A DNA stretch of 64,000 bases from UPXZ01 sp049840795 (GTDB lineage Bacteria > Bacteroidota > Bacteroidia > Bacteroidales > Paludibacteraceae), in contig JASGJK010000009.1 in NCBI GenBank assembly GCA_049840795.1, positions 236,240 through 300,239 on the forward strand, in the 5' to 3' direction. The translations under genes were made by a program, and so were the position numbers. Below, in pieces: positions 53,950 to 64,000 of this stretch (the first letter of the stretch is position 1; each line of letters opens with the position of its first letter). A model generated the notes under the pieces. That model searched no databases. It saw only the letters and a list, made by a program, of their open reading frames with translations, and was not told the origin of the DNA.

Positions 53950-56900
53950 TTAAAATTTGAAGTTCAGGTTTATTCCGTATGTTAATGGGGTAGGAAGATT
54001 TCCTCCTTCAACACCTTGTACATTTCCTCCACTGTTGGTTAGCTCAGGATCAATGGTTTTGCTGGCTCGATAGAGATAAGATAAATTACGGGCATATATC
54101 GAGGTGTTGATACTTTCAATTACATTGTTTTTTGGAAGTCTAAAGTCGTATCCCAATGTAATTTCGCGTAATTTGATGAATGTCGCATCAAAAATGTCGA
54201 ATGTAGTAGGTCCGTTATATTGATTCCGTGCCCAAGCTTGAGCAGTTACTTTTTTTGTGTTTTCGGCAATATTGGTTACCGTATAGCTTCCATCAGAGTG
54301 AAAGGTAACATCGCCTGTCACGCCATCACTAACAACCCCGGTTTCACGAATACCATTGGCTGCTGTTTGTGGCAAAATTCCGGAATACATTCCCACTTTG
54401 TACGTTTGAGAAAAGAATTTGCCACCTACACGCGAATCAATCAAAAATCCTACGCGGAAATTTTTGTAACGAAATTGATTTTGAAAACTCCATAGAAAAT
54501 CAGGTAAAACACTTCCAAGCGGCACCAATTGTTGTGTACGAAGATATAACCCATCAGTGCCCACAACTTTACGTCCGTCTTTGGTATAAACAAAATCGTA
54601 ACCGTATAGCTGTCCATAGCTTTCTCCTTCCTGAGCAGCAAGTGTTACCAATGTAGTACTCAAATCCAATCGACTTGTGGCATCGGAAAGTTTAATGATT
54701 TTGTTTGTATTTTTAGAGAAGTTAGCCGTAGCGTTCCATTCAAAATCTTTTGCTTTCACAGGATTGGCTGTCAATACCACTTCAACTCCCTTATTGTTAA
54801 TTTTCCCCGCATTTATAAGTTTTGATGAGTATCCGAATGCATCGGAAGTTGGTAATGAAATGATTTGATTCCGACTGGTATTGTTGTAATAAGTTACATC
54901 TAATCCTATCAAGTTTTTGAATAATTGTATTTGTAAACCGGTTTCGATAGAGGAAGTTATCTCCGGTTTAAGATTTAAATTATTTAACTGGTTGGGCAAG
55001 TTGTAGGCGATGTTTCCGTTAATGGATGTGGCAGCTTCATATACTTTGTAGAGTTGATATGGATCTGTGTCGTTACCTACTTGTGCCCAGCCTATGCGGA
55101 ATTTAGCAAATGAAAGCCAATCCAACGTACGCAAACTTGGGAATTCGGACAAAATAACGGACGATGTTAACGAAGGGTAGATGTAGGAATTATTTTTTGA
55201 CGGCAGCGTTGAAGACCAGTCGTTGCGAAACGTTCCGTCAACATATATTGTACTTTTCCATCCGTAGGAAGCACTTCCGTAAATAGACGCCAATTCTTTC
55301 TTAAAGATTCCTGTGCCGGAATTAATAACAACCCCCGTAGCATTATTCAAACTATAGTAATTGGGTACGATTAGTCCACCGGAAGTGCTGACGTCGTTAA
55401 CCCGTCGGCTACGTTGTAGAAAGTTGCTTCCCAAGTTACCCACTAACGAATGATTGCCCCACGTTTTTTTAGCTGTTGCAAATAACTCGTAGTTAAACTC
55501 GCCGTACTTTTGGCTGTATTCCTGATAAATGGATTGTGAACGCGAATAAACGGCAATTCTATCTTGAGCGTTGTATTGATATACATCGGCATTGATGCGT
55601 CCGGTTATCGATAGCCATGAGAGTGGTGTGATTTTTAATCCGGCATTTCCGTACAATCGGTCTCGGTCTTCTTCCAAATAGCTCTCATAGGCTGACCAAT
55701 ATGGATTGTCAATATATTTTGTTTTTTCATCGGTCACCGTATTGGCATATCCTGTACGGTTCCAAGCACGTGGAGTGCCATCGGGTCGTTTGTAATCCGA
55801 CAATTTTTTATAATCAACCTGTACTTGTCCCCACTGATAGGCTTCAAGAACTGATGTTTCGGTTTGATGCTCCTGTCCAAGGGCTGTCCTGTAGAGTTTG
55901 TTTCCAGATAGTTGGCGCTTCCAAAGAAAGAGACTACTTTGCCATCGACATTTCCGGAAATGCTTACCGAATTTTTACTCAACGAAGAGTTCGGGATTGT
56001 CCCTGTTACATTTTTGTTTGTCAACGATACCCGAAACGAGGATTTATCGGTTGATTTTGATACTGAAATATTGTTTGTATTGGCAACGCCAATTTTGAAG
56101 AAGTAACTGATATCATTTTTTGGATAAACCCAGGATTGTGGACTCAAATAATCTGATACGTATTCAGGATCGAGGTTGTACCAGTTAAGCACTAATGTGC
56201 CGTCTAACTTTTGGTCCCCAACTTTCGTCAGCGGCATAGTCAACAATATTGTAGGTTTGACCGTTAATGGTTGCTGTTGAAAATGTAGAATTGTAACCGC
56301 CACCGTACAATTTTTGACGTTCCGGTAAACGGACAACTTTCTCGAAATCAACACTGGTATTCACTTCTATATTGATTTTGTTGTCTTTTCCCTTACCTTT
56401 CTTGGTGGTGATGAGGATCACACCGTTTGCGGCTCTCGATCCGTTAAAGAGCAGCTGCTGAAGGACCTTTCAGTACACTGACATTGTCTATGTCATCCGG
56501 ATTTATATCTTGAATGGTGCTGCCTACGTCTTTACCGGCACTTCCGTTGATGGTTGATGATGTGTTTAGGTCGGTATTGTCTAACGGTACTCCGTCTATG
56601 ACGTACAAAGGTTGATTGTTACCTGTGATAGAGTTTATTCCACGTAACGTAATGCGTGACGAACCTCCGAGATTGCTGCCACCCGAAATAACCTGTAAAC
56701 CGGCGATTTTTCCGGTCAGAGCAGTCAGAGCATTTGTAGGACGACTATCAAAGGCATCGTTCTCCACTCTTTGCACAGCGTATCCGAGTGCTCTTTTTTT
56801 CACGTGGAATGTTGAGAGACGTAACAACGATTTCATCTAAATAGATCGATTTTTCTTTTAAATAAATATCTAACGCTCCGGTAGTTTCCACTTTTACAGT

Positions 56901-57164
56901 CTGTGTTTCGTAACCGATATAGGAAAAAGCAAGTAATGAACCTTTTTCTGCATTTATGTTGTAGCTTCCGTTAATGTCTGTTACGGTTCCTCCTTTTTTA
57001 CTTTCTTTTTGAGTGATGGAAACACCGGTTAATGGTGTTCCATTTTTATCGAATACTTTTCCACTTATAATCGTTTGATTCTTCTGGGCAAATACTCCAA
57101 ACAGGAGCAAATTTGCGAATAGAAACAATGAAATTCTTTTAGCTTTAGTGATTTTAATTCTCAT
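53950..57164 (-). CDS. SusC/RagA-family TonB-dependent transporter (four frameshifts)
   Basis: About 1,070 residues once merged. A signal peptide and CarboxypepD_reg domain (IISGKVFDKNGTPLTGVSI, VTDINGSYNINA) are followed by the plug (LDEIVVTSLNIPREKKALGYAV, GVPLDNTDLN, INPDDIDNVSVLKGPSAAAL) and a 22-stranded barrel ending in YGINLNFKF. Frame changes are near 56790, 56443, 56215 and 55795. At 56443 an extra A turns the expected LYGSRAANG into a stop. With all segments conserved and in order, sequencing error is likely. It is the first gene of the susC-susD-tlpA-lyase operon. Confidence 0.9.
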
Positions 57165-57205
57165 TTGTTTGTTTTTTTATGTTGATTATTTGTTTTTTTG
57201 AAAAA

Positions 57206-57246
57206 AGAATGGCTGATAAACTTTCGCTATCAGCCATTCTTTTTAT
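57206..57246 (-). promoter_or_regulatory. Terminator-like hairpin between the sulfhydrylase gene and susC
   Basis: AAAAAGAATGGCTGATAGC and its inverted partner (GCTATCAGCCATTCTTTTT on the + strand) form a perfect long stem with a TTTCG-type loop; U runs follow on either strand. It is 41 bp upstream of susC and 125 bp after the sulfhydrylase stop. A reverse-strand -7 box TATGTTTG lies further upstream at 57262-57269. The hairpin may simply end the upstream transcript, or it may lie in the susC leader and act by attenuation. Confidence 0.7.
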
Positions 57247-57261
57247 AATTTAGACCTTTGT

Positions 57262-57269
57262 CAAACATA
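57262..57269 (-). promoter_or_regulatory. Possible susC promoter -7 box
   Basis: Reverse-strand TATGTTTG fits TAnnTTTG. It is the only match in the gap upstream of susC, and it lies upstream of the hairpin. Confidence 0.45.
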
Positions 57270-57370
57270 TAAAAGTAGCCGATCGTCGAGTGTAAAACAA
57301 CGACAATGCATATACATCATATCCATAGAAAAATGAAAGGTCATAATTTGAATATTATAATGAATCTATA

Positions 57371-58773
57371 TTAAATCTTTTCCAATGCTTGTGTCAAATC
57401 TGCAATAATATCGGTAATGTTCTCGATGCCCACCGAAATTCTGACCAGCCCCGGTACTACTCCGGAGGCTATTTGATCTTCAGGTGAGAGTTGCTCGTGG
57501 GTGGTAGCTGCCGGATGAATAATCAACGATTTTGCATCGCCCACATTTGCTAAGTGACTAAGCAACTTTACATTGTCTATTAAAATATCCGCATTCTTCG
57601 CATCGCCTTTTACTTTAAAAGTAAGTACCGCACCTGCTCCTTTAGGGAAATATTTCTTTGCCAATTCGTTGTATTTGTTACTTTTCAGTCCCGGATAGTT
57701 CACATATTCCACTTTCGGATGGTTTTCGAGCCATTCGGCAAGGGTTTGTGTATTCTGTATGTGGCGTTCGAGCCGTAGCGAAAGTGTTTCCAAGCCTTGC
57801 AGCAAAAGGAAAGAATTGAATGGACTGATGGTGTTTCCCCAATCACGTAAGCCTTCTACGCGTGCCCGAAATATTGAATGCGATATTTCCGAATGGTCCG
57901 CTCGCTCCGAATACATCCCAAAAAACCAATCCGTGGTAGCCTTCAGAAGGCTCAGTAAAGGATGGAAATTTTCCGTTTCCCCAGTTGAATTTACCACTGT
58001 CAACAATAATACCTCCTATTGAAGTCCCGTGTCCACCGATCCATTTGGTGGCGCTTTCCACGACTACGGCAGCTCCGTGCTCAATGGGGCGAAACAGATA
58101 ACCGCCCGCACCAAATGTGTTGTCAACAATAAGTGGAATATCATGACTTTCGGCAATTTTTGCAATAGTGTCGAAATCGGGGATATTCAACTCCGGATTT
58201 CCGATAGTTTCCAAATAGATGGCTTTGGTATTTTCGTCAATCAGTTTTTCGAACTCAATCGGCTCATCGTTTGGTGTAAAACGGGCTTCTACTCCCAAGC
58301 GTTTAAATTGTACTTTGAATTGATTGTAAGTGCCTCCGTATAAGTGTGAAGTACTTACAAAATTATCGCCGGCTTGAAGAATGTTGTTTAGCGCGATGAA
58401 TTGAGCTGATTGTCCCGATGAGGTTGCCAAACCGGTAACACCGCCTTCCAATGCTGCCACGCGTTTTTCAAAAACATCGGTGGTAGGATTTTGTAATCTT
58501 GTATAGATATTACCGAATTTGCGTAGTCCGAAAAGGTCTGCGCCATCTTTTGCATCTTCAAAAACATACGATGACGTTTGGTAAATAGGTACTGCACGTG
58601 CATGTGTTTGTTTTTTCAACTTCCTGACCGGCGTGTACCTGTAATGTTTCAAATTTTAATTCGTTTGCTCCCACGATTGTATCTTTTTTAGAGTTGTTAT
58701 TTGTATTTTTCTTTAATTTTTGACCTATGACTTTTGCCAAAGCATCGTAGAATTTTTTTGAAAATGCTGCCAT
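57371..58773 (-). CDS. O-acetylhomoserine sulfhydrylase family PLP enzyme (two frameshifts)
   Basis: Makes homocysteine from O-acetylhomoserine and sulfide, or a related reaction. The family core starts LKFETLQVHAGQEVE and continues AVPIYQTSSYVFEDAKDGADLFGL, FGNIYTRLQNPTTDVFEKR. The PLP lysine is in ESATKWIGGHGTSIGG, and the C-terminus is RISVGIENITDIIADLTQAL. Frame changes occur near 58605 (TNT to QTHARAVPI) and near 57890 (GNIAF). From ATG 58773 there is a basic N-terminal extension of about 38 residues; a GTG at 58674 would give the usual length. It follows cysK by 57 bp on the same strand. Confidence 0.85.
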
Positions 58774-58830
58774 AGTTTTATTTTTTTGTTTTGTGATGCA
58801 CTTTGTTTGATTTTTATTTTCTCATTGCAG

Positions 58831-59778
58831 TTACAATGGATAATCTTCAAAAGCGTAAAGTAGTGTAGATAAATATCTTTCGCCCGTATCGGGTAAAATA
58901 ACCACAATATTCTTTCCTTTATTTTCAGGAAGTAATGCTAATTGGGTTGCGGCATAAAGTGCTGCTCCCGACGAAATACCCACCAAGAGCCCTTCGTTAC
59001 GTGCTACCTGACGCGAAGTAAGGATAGCGTTGTCGTTACTTACCTGAATGATTTCATCAATCACAGAAGCATCGTAGTTTTTGGGTACAAAGCCGGCGCC
59101 TATTCCCTGTATTTTGTGTGGTCCCGGATTGCCACCCGAAAGTACAGGAGAGTCTGCGGGTTCAACGGCAATTATTTTTACATTCGGATTGTATTTTTTT
59201 AGCGTTTTACCGGCGCCGCTTATCGTTCCACCTGTACCCACACCGGATACAAAAATATCTACTTTACCATCTGTATCTTTCCAAATTTCTTCACCGGTAG
59301 TGTTTTGATGTACAATCGGATTGGCTTCGTTTTCAAACTGTTGCAATATTATGGCATTACCTTTTTCTTGTACCAATTCATTGGCTTTTGCTATGGCTCC
59401 CTTCATTCCTTCGGGTCCGGGGGTAAGCACGAGATTTGCCCCTAATGCTTTAAGTAAGTTTCTACGTTCAATGCTCATTGTTTCGGGCATTGTAAGGGTC
59501 AATTTGTAACCTTTGGCTGCAGCCACGGTGGCTAAACCAATTCCGGTATTTCCACTGGTGGGTTCAACCAATTCGGTTTCTTTATTCAATATTCCTTTTG
59601 CTTCGGCATCTTCAATCATAGCCAAAGCTATCCGGTCTTTAACCGAACCAGCAGGATTAAAATACTCAAGTTTTGCTACGATATTTGCTTGTACTCCTTT
59701 TTCAGCGATGTAATTGTTAAGCTGTAATAACGGAGTATTTCCTATAAGATCTGTCAGTTTTGTTGCTATTTGTGCCAT
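58831..59778 (-). CDS. cysK: Cysteine synthase A (O-acetylserine sulfhydrylase)
   Basis: A 315-residue PLP enzyme that forms cysteine from O-acetylserine and sulfide. The PLP lysine is Lys47 in NPAGSVKDRIALAMI. Other motifs are EPTSGNTGIGLATVAAAKGY, GTGGTISGAGKTLK (phosphate loop) and GIGAGFVP. It is intact and of normal length. It is the first gene of the reverse-strand sulfur cluster and diverges from the Lrp-family regulator. Confidence 0.95.
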   Translation of the reverse strand: MAQIATKLTDLIGNTPLLQLNNYIAEKGVQANIVAKLEYFNPAGSVKDRIALAMIEDAEAKGILNKETELVEPTSGNTGIGLATVAAAKGYKLTLTMPETMSIERRNLLKALGANLVLTPGPEGMKGAIAKANELVQEKGNAIILQQFENEANPIVHQNTTGEEIWKDTDGKVDIFVSGVGTGGTISGAGKTLKKYNPNVKIIAVEPADSPVLSGGNPGPHKIQGIGAGFVPKNYDASVIDEIIQVSNDNAILTSRQVARNEGLLVGISSGAALYAATQLALLPENKGKNIVVILPDTGERYLSTLLYAFEDYPL

Positions 59779-59877
59779 ATTTGTTTTTGATTTATAAATG
59801 AAACAATAATGTGTGTAATTGAGATATTATAACGCTTGTTTATGATAAAGTGTTTGTTATTTTCAATTATTCAGATA

Positions 59878-59885
59878 CAAAAATA
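59878..59885 (-). promoter_or_regulatory. cysK promoter -7 box
   Basis: Reverse-strand TATTTTTG fits TAnnTTTG, 100 bp upstream of the cysK start. Confidence 0.5.
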
Positions 59886-59937
59886 GACACATTTAGATAT
59901 ATTTCCCAAATAGTTTTATTAATACAGAAAAAAAAAC

Positions 59938-59945
59938 TAATTTTG
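59938..59945 (+). promoter_or_regulatory. Promoter -7 box for the divergent Lrp-family gene
   Basis: TAATTTTG fits TAnnTTTG and lies 69 bp upstream of the ATG at 60014. If used, it excludes starts upstream of it. Confidence 0.5.
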
Positions 59946-60013
59946 TGATTTATATCAGAGTTTTTTCGACCGTAGATGTCATTGTAATAATTAAATCAGA
60001 ATTATATTCTTTT

Positions 60014-60511
60014 ATGTTTCAGCCAGACCATACCGATTTGCAAATTCTTCGCATTTTACAAGAAGATTGCCGTATCACAACTAAAGAACTCGCTCTTAAA
60101 GTTCATCTGTCTTCTACACCGGTGTATGATCGTGTAAAAAGATTAGAAAAGGAAGGGTTTATCAAAAAATATGTAGCTATTCTTGACTATGGAAAGTTGA
60201 ATCGTGGTTTCTCCGTGTTTTGTAGTGTGAAATTACGACAACTTAATGCCGAGATTGCCAACGATTTTATTAATGCTATTCGTGTGATTCCGGAGGTAGT
60301 AGAATGTTATAATATTTCCGGAGATTTTGATTATTTGCTTAAGATTCAGGCACCGGATATGAAGCATTATCAACATTTGCTAATCAATGTTTTAGGAAAA
60401 TTGAATTCTATCGGAGGCATTCAAAGCGTTTTCGTAATGGACGAGGTAAAACAAGCGTATGACACGACTGTTGATACAAGAATAAACAGTGCTCCGGAAT
60501 ACTATATTTAG
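60014..60511 (+). CDS. Lrp/AsnC family transcriptional regulator, divergent from cysK
   Basis: A 165-residue protein starting at MFQPDHTDLQILRILQ; the open frame upstream (from 59945) is leader. A winged helix-turn-helix (DCRITTKELALKVHLSSTPVYDRVKRLEKEGFI) is followed by a RAM ligand domain (EVVECYNISGDFDYLLKIQ). This resembles Lrp paralogues that sense an amino acid, sometimes cysteine. Its position opposite cysK makes it the likely local regulator of the sulfur cluster; the effector is not known. Confidence 0.9.
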   Translation: MFQPDHTDLQILRILQEDCRITTKELALKVHLSSTPVYDRVKRLEKEGFIKKYVAILDYGKLNRGFSVFCSVKLRQLNAEIANDFINAIRVIPEVVECYNISGDFDYLLKIQAPDMKHYQHLLINVLGKLNSIGGIQSVFVMDEVKQAYDTTVDTRINSAPEYYI

Positions 60512-60532
60512 CCGGGTAAGAATACGGAACAG

Positions 60533-61481
60533 CTATCTCAAGCCATTTAGAAATTCGTTTGTTTTCATCTTTTTTTTACCGGGAGGCTGGATTTCAATGA
60601 GATGTAAAAAACCGTCTTTCAAGGCTATTTTTATGCTTCTTTTTCCATCTGTAATGAGTTCTCCTGTTGAAAAATGATGCTTGACGATTTCGGGTCTTGT
60701 CTCAAAAAGTTTTAAAATTAGGGATTCCGACAATTGTGGTAACCGAATACTCATCCAAGCGGTGGGGTAGGGTGAGAGCCCACGAACGAAATTATAAGCT
60801 TCATTTACAGATAAATCAGTGGTTAGCTCGCAAGTTTCCTTAAAATTTTTCGGAGCCATTTTTAATTCTGTATCTTTTTGAAAAAGTTCTTCTTGTGGAA
60901 CGGCGTTAATCTGATTGTTTAATAGTAAATCAACTGTTTCTGTTACCATTCTTGCCCCTATTACCATTAGTTTGTCGTGAACAGTCCCAGCATTATCGTT
61001 TTGTTCAATGTTGATTTTCTTCTGCAGAATAATTTTTCCGGTATCAATTTCGTGTGTGAGAAAAAGTTGTGACACCCGTTTCCTTCTCACCGTTGATAAT
61101 TGCCCAATTGATAGGAGCGGCGCCTCTATATTGAGGTAAAAGCGATGCGTGCAGATTGAATGTCCCAAACTTGGGCATATTCCAAACAACCTCGGGTAAC
61201 ATCCTGAACGCAACAACAATTTGCAAATCTGCCCGATATGAAAATGAAGTTCCTGTAAAAAACGTTCGTCTTTTAACTTTTCCGGTTGAAGTATGGGTAG
61301 ACTTTGTGATAAAGCGTATTCTTTTACTGCCGAAAATTGGATTTTATGTCCTCTTCCGGCAGGTTTGTCAGGCATCGTAATCACCGCTACCGTATTGTAA
61401 CCTCCTTCAACAAGAGTATCAGAGACTCTATGGTAATCTGGGAGTTCCCATAAAAATAATTCGCAAATTTCTTTTCTCCAT
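60533..61481 (-). CDS. fmt: Methionyl-tRNA formyltransferase (several frameshifts)
   Basis: Formylates initiator Met-tRNA. The start is MEKRNLRIIFMGTP at 61481, in a different frame from the body. The parts in order are VEGGYNTVAVITMPDKPAGRG, LQIVVAFRMLPEVVWNMP, the 10-formyl-THF site FNLHASLLPQYRGAAPINWAI, FLTHEIDTGKIILQ, and the C-terminal tRNA-binding domain to 60533. Frame changes are near 61446, possibly near 61425, and near 61225 and 61065. All segments align with the family, so the reading errors are probably in the sequence. The 3' end is 21 bp from the convergent Lrp-family gene. Confidence 0.88.
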
Positions 61482-61530
61482 ATATTGTTTGTTAGAACAG
61501 TACAAAAATAATAAAAACAGCAGATACATA

Positions 61531-61560
61531 AAAAAACCCATCGGTTTTCGATGGGTTTTT
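61531..61560 (-). terminator. Terminator after the OmpA-family gene
   Basis: AAAAAACCCATCG and CGATGGGTTTTT form a perfect stem; the reverse-strand read ends with a U run before fmt. Confidence 0.85.
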
Positions 61561-61579
61561 ACATATTATTAAATTCTAT

Positions 61580-62883
61580 TTATTTGCTATAGAATAGAGC
61601 ACACGTACGATAAGGACGGTGTGGCATTGTTTTGTCTTTTGGGTTGTATTTGCCTTTACCGTTAGCGATAATTCTTTTCGGATCAATATTGTAAATGGCA
61701 ACTAATTCGTTTTTAACTTTATCGGCACGGCGTTGACTTAGTTTTTGATTGTATGCAACATTCCCCATATTGTCGGTAAATCCGCGTACTTCTATCAATA
61801 AACTTGGATCTTGGCTTAGCTTGTCTGCTGCAATTCTAATCGCTTTGTGAGCTTCGGCATCCAAGTCTGTTTTGTCAAAGTCAAAGTAAATAAATGCAAC
61901 TTCATCGTTAACTGCTGTATTGTTGTTGATTTTCTGACCCCAGAAGTTTACAGAAGAGTTTGCCGGAGTATTTGGCTCTTCATCCCTCTGTTGTTGCTAA
62001 CGCCATCATTGTCGTCATCCGGGCCGTCAATATCAAGATAGTCTTCCAATTTTTTAACTCGTTTATCCAAGTCTTTTAACTGTGGAGTGTAGTCGATAGG
62101 AGTTGGAATAGAATCGATTTTCTTTTGCAATTTTTCTTCCAATTTCTTCAAGTCATCACGGGTTACATCATCATCAAACTGTGCTACATTGATGTTACGT
62201 GTGTGATCATTGTTTTTAGCATTGAATTTCCAGCGCAATTGCAATGTTCCCAACGCCACTCCGTCGTTAGTAACCCCACGATTATCTCTTCCGTCAAGAT
62301 TGTCGTCGCTATGTACGCGGTATTGTACTTTGACTCCTAATGCAAGATTTTTAGAAAGATTATATTCGGCTAATATACCCAACGGGAAAACCAATGATCT
62401 TCCATTCTTTTTAATGTAGTCATCGTCTTTTTGATTTTGATTGTCGTCTAAACTGGTTTTATCTGTAGTATATTCTACATTATAGAATGCTCCTCCAACA
62501 CCAACAGTAGGCCAAAATCCGAATTTGGATGTAGATCTTCTGTAAAATAATTTTACAAAATTCACCGCCATAAAATAATCTACATTGTGTAACTTTGTAT
62601 TCACATTGTATGCTGGTGTCGTAGAACTTGCCTTAAGTGGTAAATAATAATAATCAACCCCCATACTCCAAGCGGGAGTAAGTGTGTACTCAATAGAACC
62701 TCCAAATGACAGGTTTAGTTTCGATGTGGGAGAAACCTGATTGTAGTCTTGAAAAACATCTCCGTCAAGGACATTAGCTCCGCCTTCAAGCGTAATTGAC
62801 CATTTAGACCAATTTTTGTAATCCTGCGCGAAAACTCCAAATGACGTAATTAGACATAAGAATAGTATTAAACTTTTTTTCAT
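61580..62883 (-). CDS. OmpA-family outer-membrane protein (one frameshift)
   Basis: A signal peptide (1-19, ending VFAQ) is followed by an eight-stranded barrel (about residues 25-225, ending LQLRWKFN). A coiled-coil-like linker and an acidic Asp-rich turn (DGPDDDNDGVSNN) follow. The C-terminal peptidoglycan-binding OmpA domain is AFIYFDFDKTDLDAEAHKAI followed by EVRGFTDNMGNVAYNQKLSQRRADKVK. The frame breaks near 61975-61985, where NNRG should continue as DEEPNTPANSSVNFWG; one base appears to be missing. Merged length is about 434 residues. It links the outer membrane to the cell wall. Confidence 0.88.
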
Positions 62884-63020
62884 AATGATAAAGTGTTTAT
62901 AAAATAAATAATATTGTTTCTATTGTTTCTGTGAGAGAGATAATTTGTAATTGAAGTATTTGATAGCAAATCTTATGCAAAAATGTTAAACACAAACCAG
63001 CTTTGTGTAATTTTGTAACT

Positions 63021-64000
63021 TTATTTAACTATATTAACCTTTTTTGTACTTGGTAGCTGATTATTTCGTTCTTCCACTTGTTCAACGATTCTATTTGTTA
63101 GCTCTCTGAAGGCTGTTGCCGTGATGGAGTCTTCGTCTGCCGAAATAGGACAACCTGGTATCACCCCCTTCGCGGATACTTTGTACTATTGGTATCTGTC
63201 CCAGTAAAGGTATATCTAGTTCTTCGCAGAGCTTTTTCCCACCGTCTTTCCCAAAAATATAATATTTGTTTTCGGCAGTTTTAGCTGGTAAACCACGCCA
63301 TATTTTCGATTAATCCAAGTACCGGTACATTTACTTTATCTCTGAAAAACATACTGATGCCTTTACGAGCATCGGCCAAAGCCACATCTTGTAGTTGTAA
63401 CGGCAATGGCACCTAATACCCATTGTTTGTACCCAATGTGAGATGTATGTCACCTGTTCCGGGAGGCAGGTCCATAACAAAATAGTCTAATTCGCCCCAA
63501 TCGGCATCAGTAATCAATTGCTTGAGCGCATTGCTTGCCATACTGCCACGCCATACCAGCGCATTGGACTGATCTACAAAAAAGCCGATAGACATTAGTT
63601 TTACACCGTATTTTTCAATAGGAACAATGATATGCTTGCCTTCCGACTCTTCGACAAAAGGTCGAGCTTCTTCTACACCAAACATTTTAGGTACGGATGG
63701 ACCATGACGTCTGGATCAAGCAACCCCACTTTATATCCCAATTGGGCTAGGATCTGCGAATTGGCTCACACGGTTGCCATATTACCTTTTCCCGCAAATA
63801 CGGCAATGATGTTTTTTACATTTGGCAAAATAGAAACGGGCTTGGCGGCTTGTGGTTTTGTTTCTACAGATATGTTTCCTTTTATATCTATGTTTTCTCC
63901 GATGTACGTGAGTATGGCTCGCTCAGCGGCTAGGTGCTGTTCGGATTTATTGTGTTTCCCTATTGGCCTAGCAATAGGATGAGTCAAAGGGAGACAATAA
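63021..64000 (-). CDS. Mrp/ApbC-type iron-sulfur carrier ATPase (partial, many frameshifts)
   Basis: Runs off the right edge. The recognisable order is AILTYIGENIDIKGNIS (end of the N-terminal MIP18-like domain), ILPNVKNIIAV and a damaged P-loop (GKG only; GGVGKST is expected). Next come LGYKVGLLD, KMFGVEEARPFVEESEGKH, DYFVMDLPPGTGDIHLTL, QDVALADARKGISMF, and a C-terminal end at 63021. The whole stretch 63300-64000 has repeated frame changes. The family delivers Fe-S clusters to target proteins. The damaged P-loop lies in the worst part of the sequence, so it should not be read as a real loss. Confidence 0.8.

Noticed and set aside
59779..59880. SAM or other riboswitch upstream of cysK
   Set aside because: The leader is A/T-rich and shows no stable conserved stems.
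63766..63840. Mrp lacking a functional P-loop as a novel variant
   Set aside because: The region has multiple frame errors at the end of the window, so the missing GGVGKST is more likely bad sequence.

Overview
The window is AT-rich DNA from a member of the Bacteroidota, most likely the Bacteroidales. The evidence is a SusC/SusD pair, a type IX secretion sorting domain, many OM-barrel and lipoprotein genes with Bacteroidales-type lipoboxes, OxyR-AhpC-AhpF, and repeated promoter -7 boxes of the Bacteroidetes form TAnnTTTG. Start codons lack Shine-Dalgarno sequences. I found no rRNA, no tRNA and no CRISPR array. About 50 genes are present, many of them housekeeping.

Layout. 1-5.4 kb: nucleoside kinase (partial), an envelope protein, recO and valS. 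5.4-6.0 kb: an internally deleted IS1182-like element with matching ends. 6.0-10.7 kb: a secreted amidase/propeller/T9SS protein and its TolB-like partner. 11.3-12.8 kb: a small ECF sigma operon. 12.8-15.7 kb: two outer-membrane proteins. 16-21.7 kb: fthC, polyprenyl synthetase, DUF3147, ddl, rluD, asd. 21.8-26.7 kb: a lamin-tail surface protein and four FKBP-family genes. 26.8-28.5 kb: an Lrp regulator and trpS. 28.8-32.4 kb: oxyR diverging from ahpC-ahpF with a strong palindrome between them. 33.7-36.9 kb: an ECF sigma factor, a membrane-anchored protein with a barrel-like C-terminus, and an LVIVD lipoprotein. 37.3-41.0 kb: sppA, lpxK, punA. 41.4-46.5 kb: a beta-lactamase-fold hydrolase, pdxH, a LutA-like protein, an exonuclease/phosphatase-fold protein and a beta-helix lipoprotein. 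46.5-47.5 kb: an IS1595-family element inserted just upstream of the beta-helix gene. 47.7-49.8 kb: a DUF3267 protein, a DUF1016 relic and a glycosyltransferase. 49.8-60.5 kb: a sulfur amino-acid locus. 60.5-64 kb: fmt, an OmpA-family protein and mrp (partial).

The most coherent accessory module is the sulfur locus. On the reverse strand, cysK and an O-acetylhomoserine sulfhydrylase are followed by a hairpin and then by susC-susD-tlpA-(trans-sulfuration lyase). A divergent Lrp/AsnC regulator sits next to cysK. I read this as a candidate TonB-dependent importer for a sulfur-containing nutrient, coupled to a lipoprotein thioredoxin and to sulfur-assimilating PLP enzymes. This is inference from gene order.

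Caveat on quality. At least twelve genes carry one or more small frameshifts, including the normally essential valS and fmt. Several fall in A/T runs and they become denser toward the right end, where mrp is badly garbled. This looks more like uncorrected sequencing indels than gene decay. I therefore give merged coordinates for these genes and describe each break. True relics appear to be the IS1182 derivative and the DUF1016 fragment. The IS1595 transposase has an in-frame amber codon.
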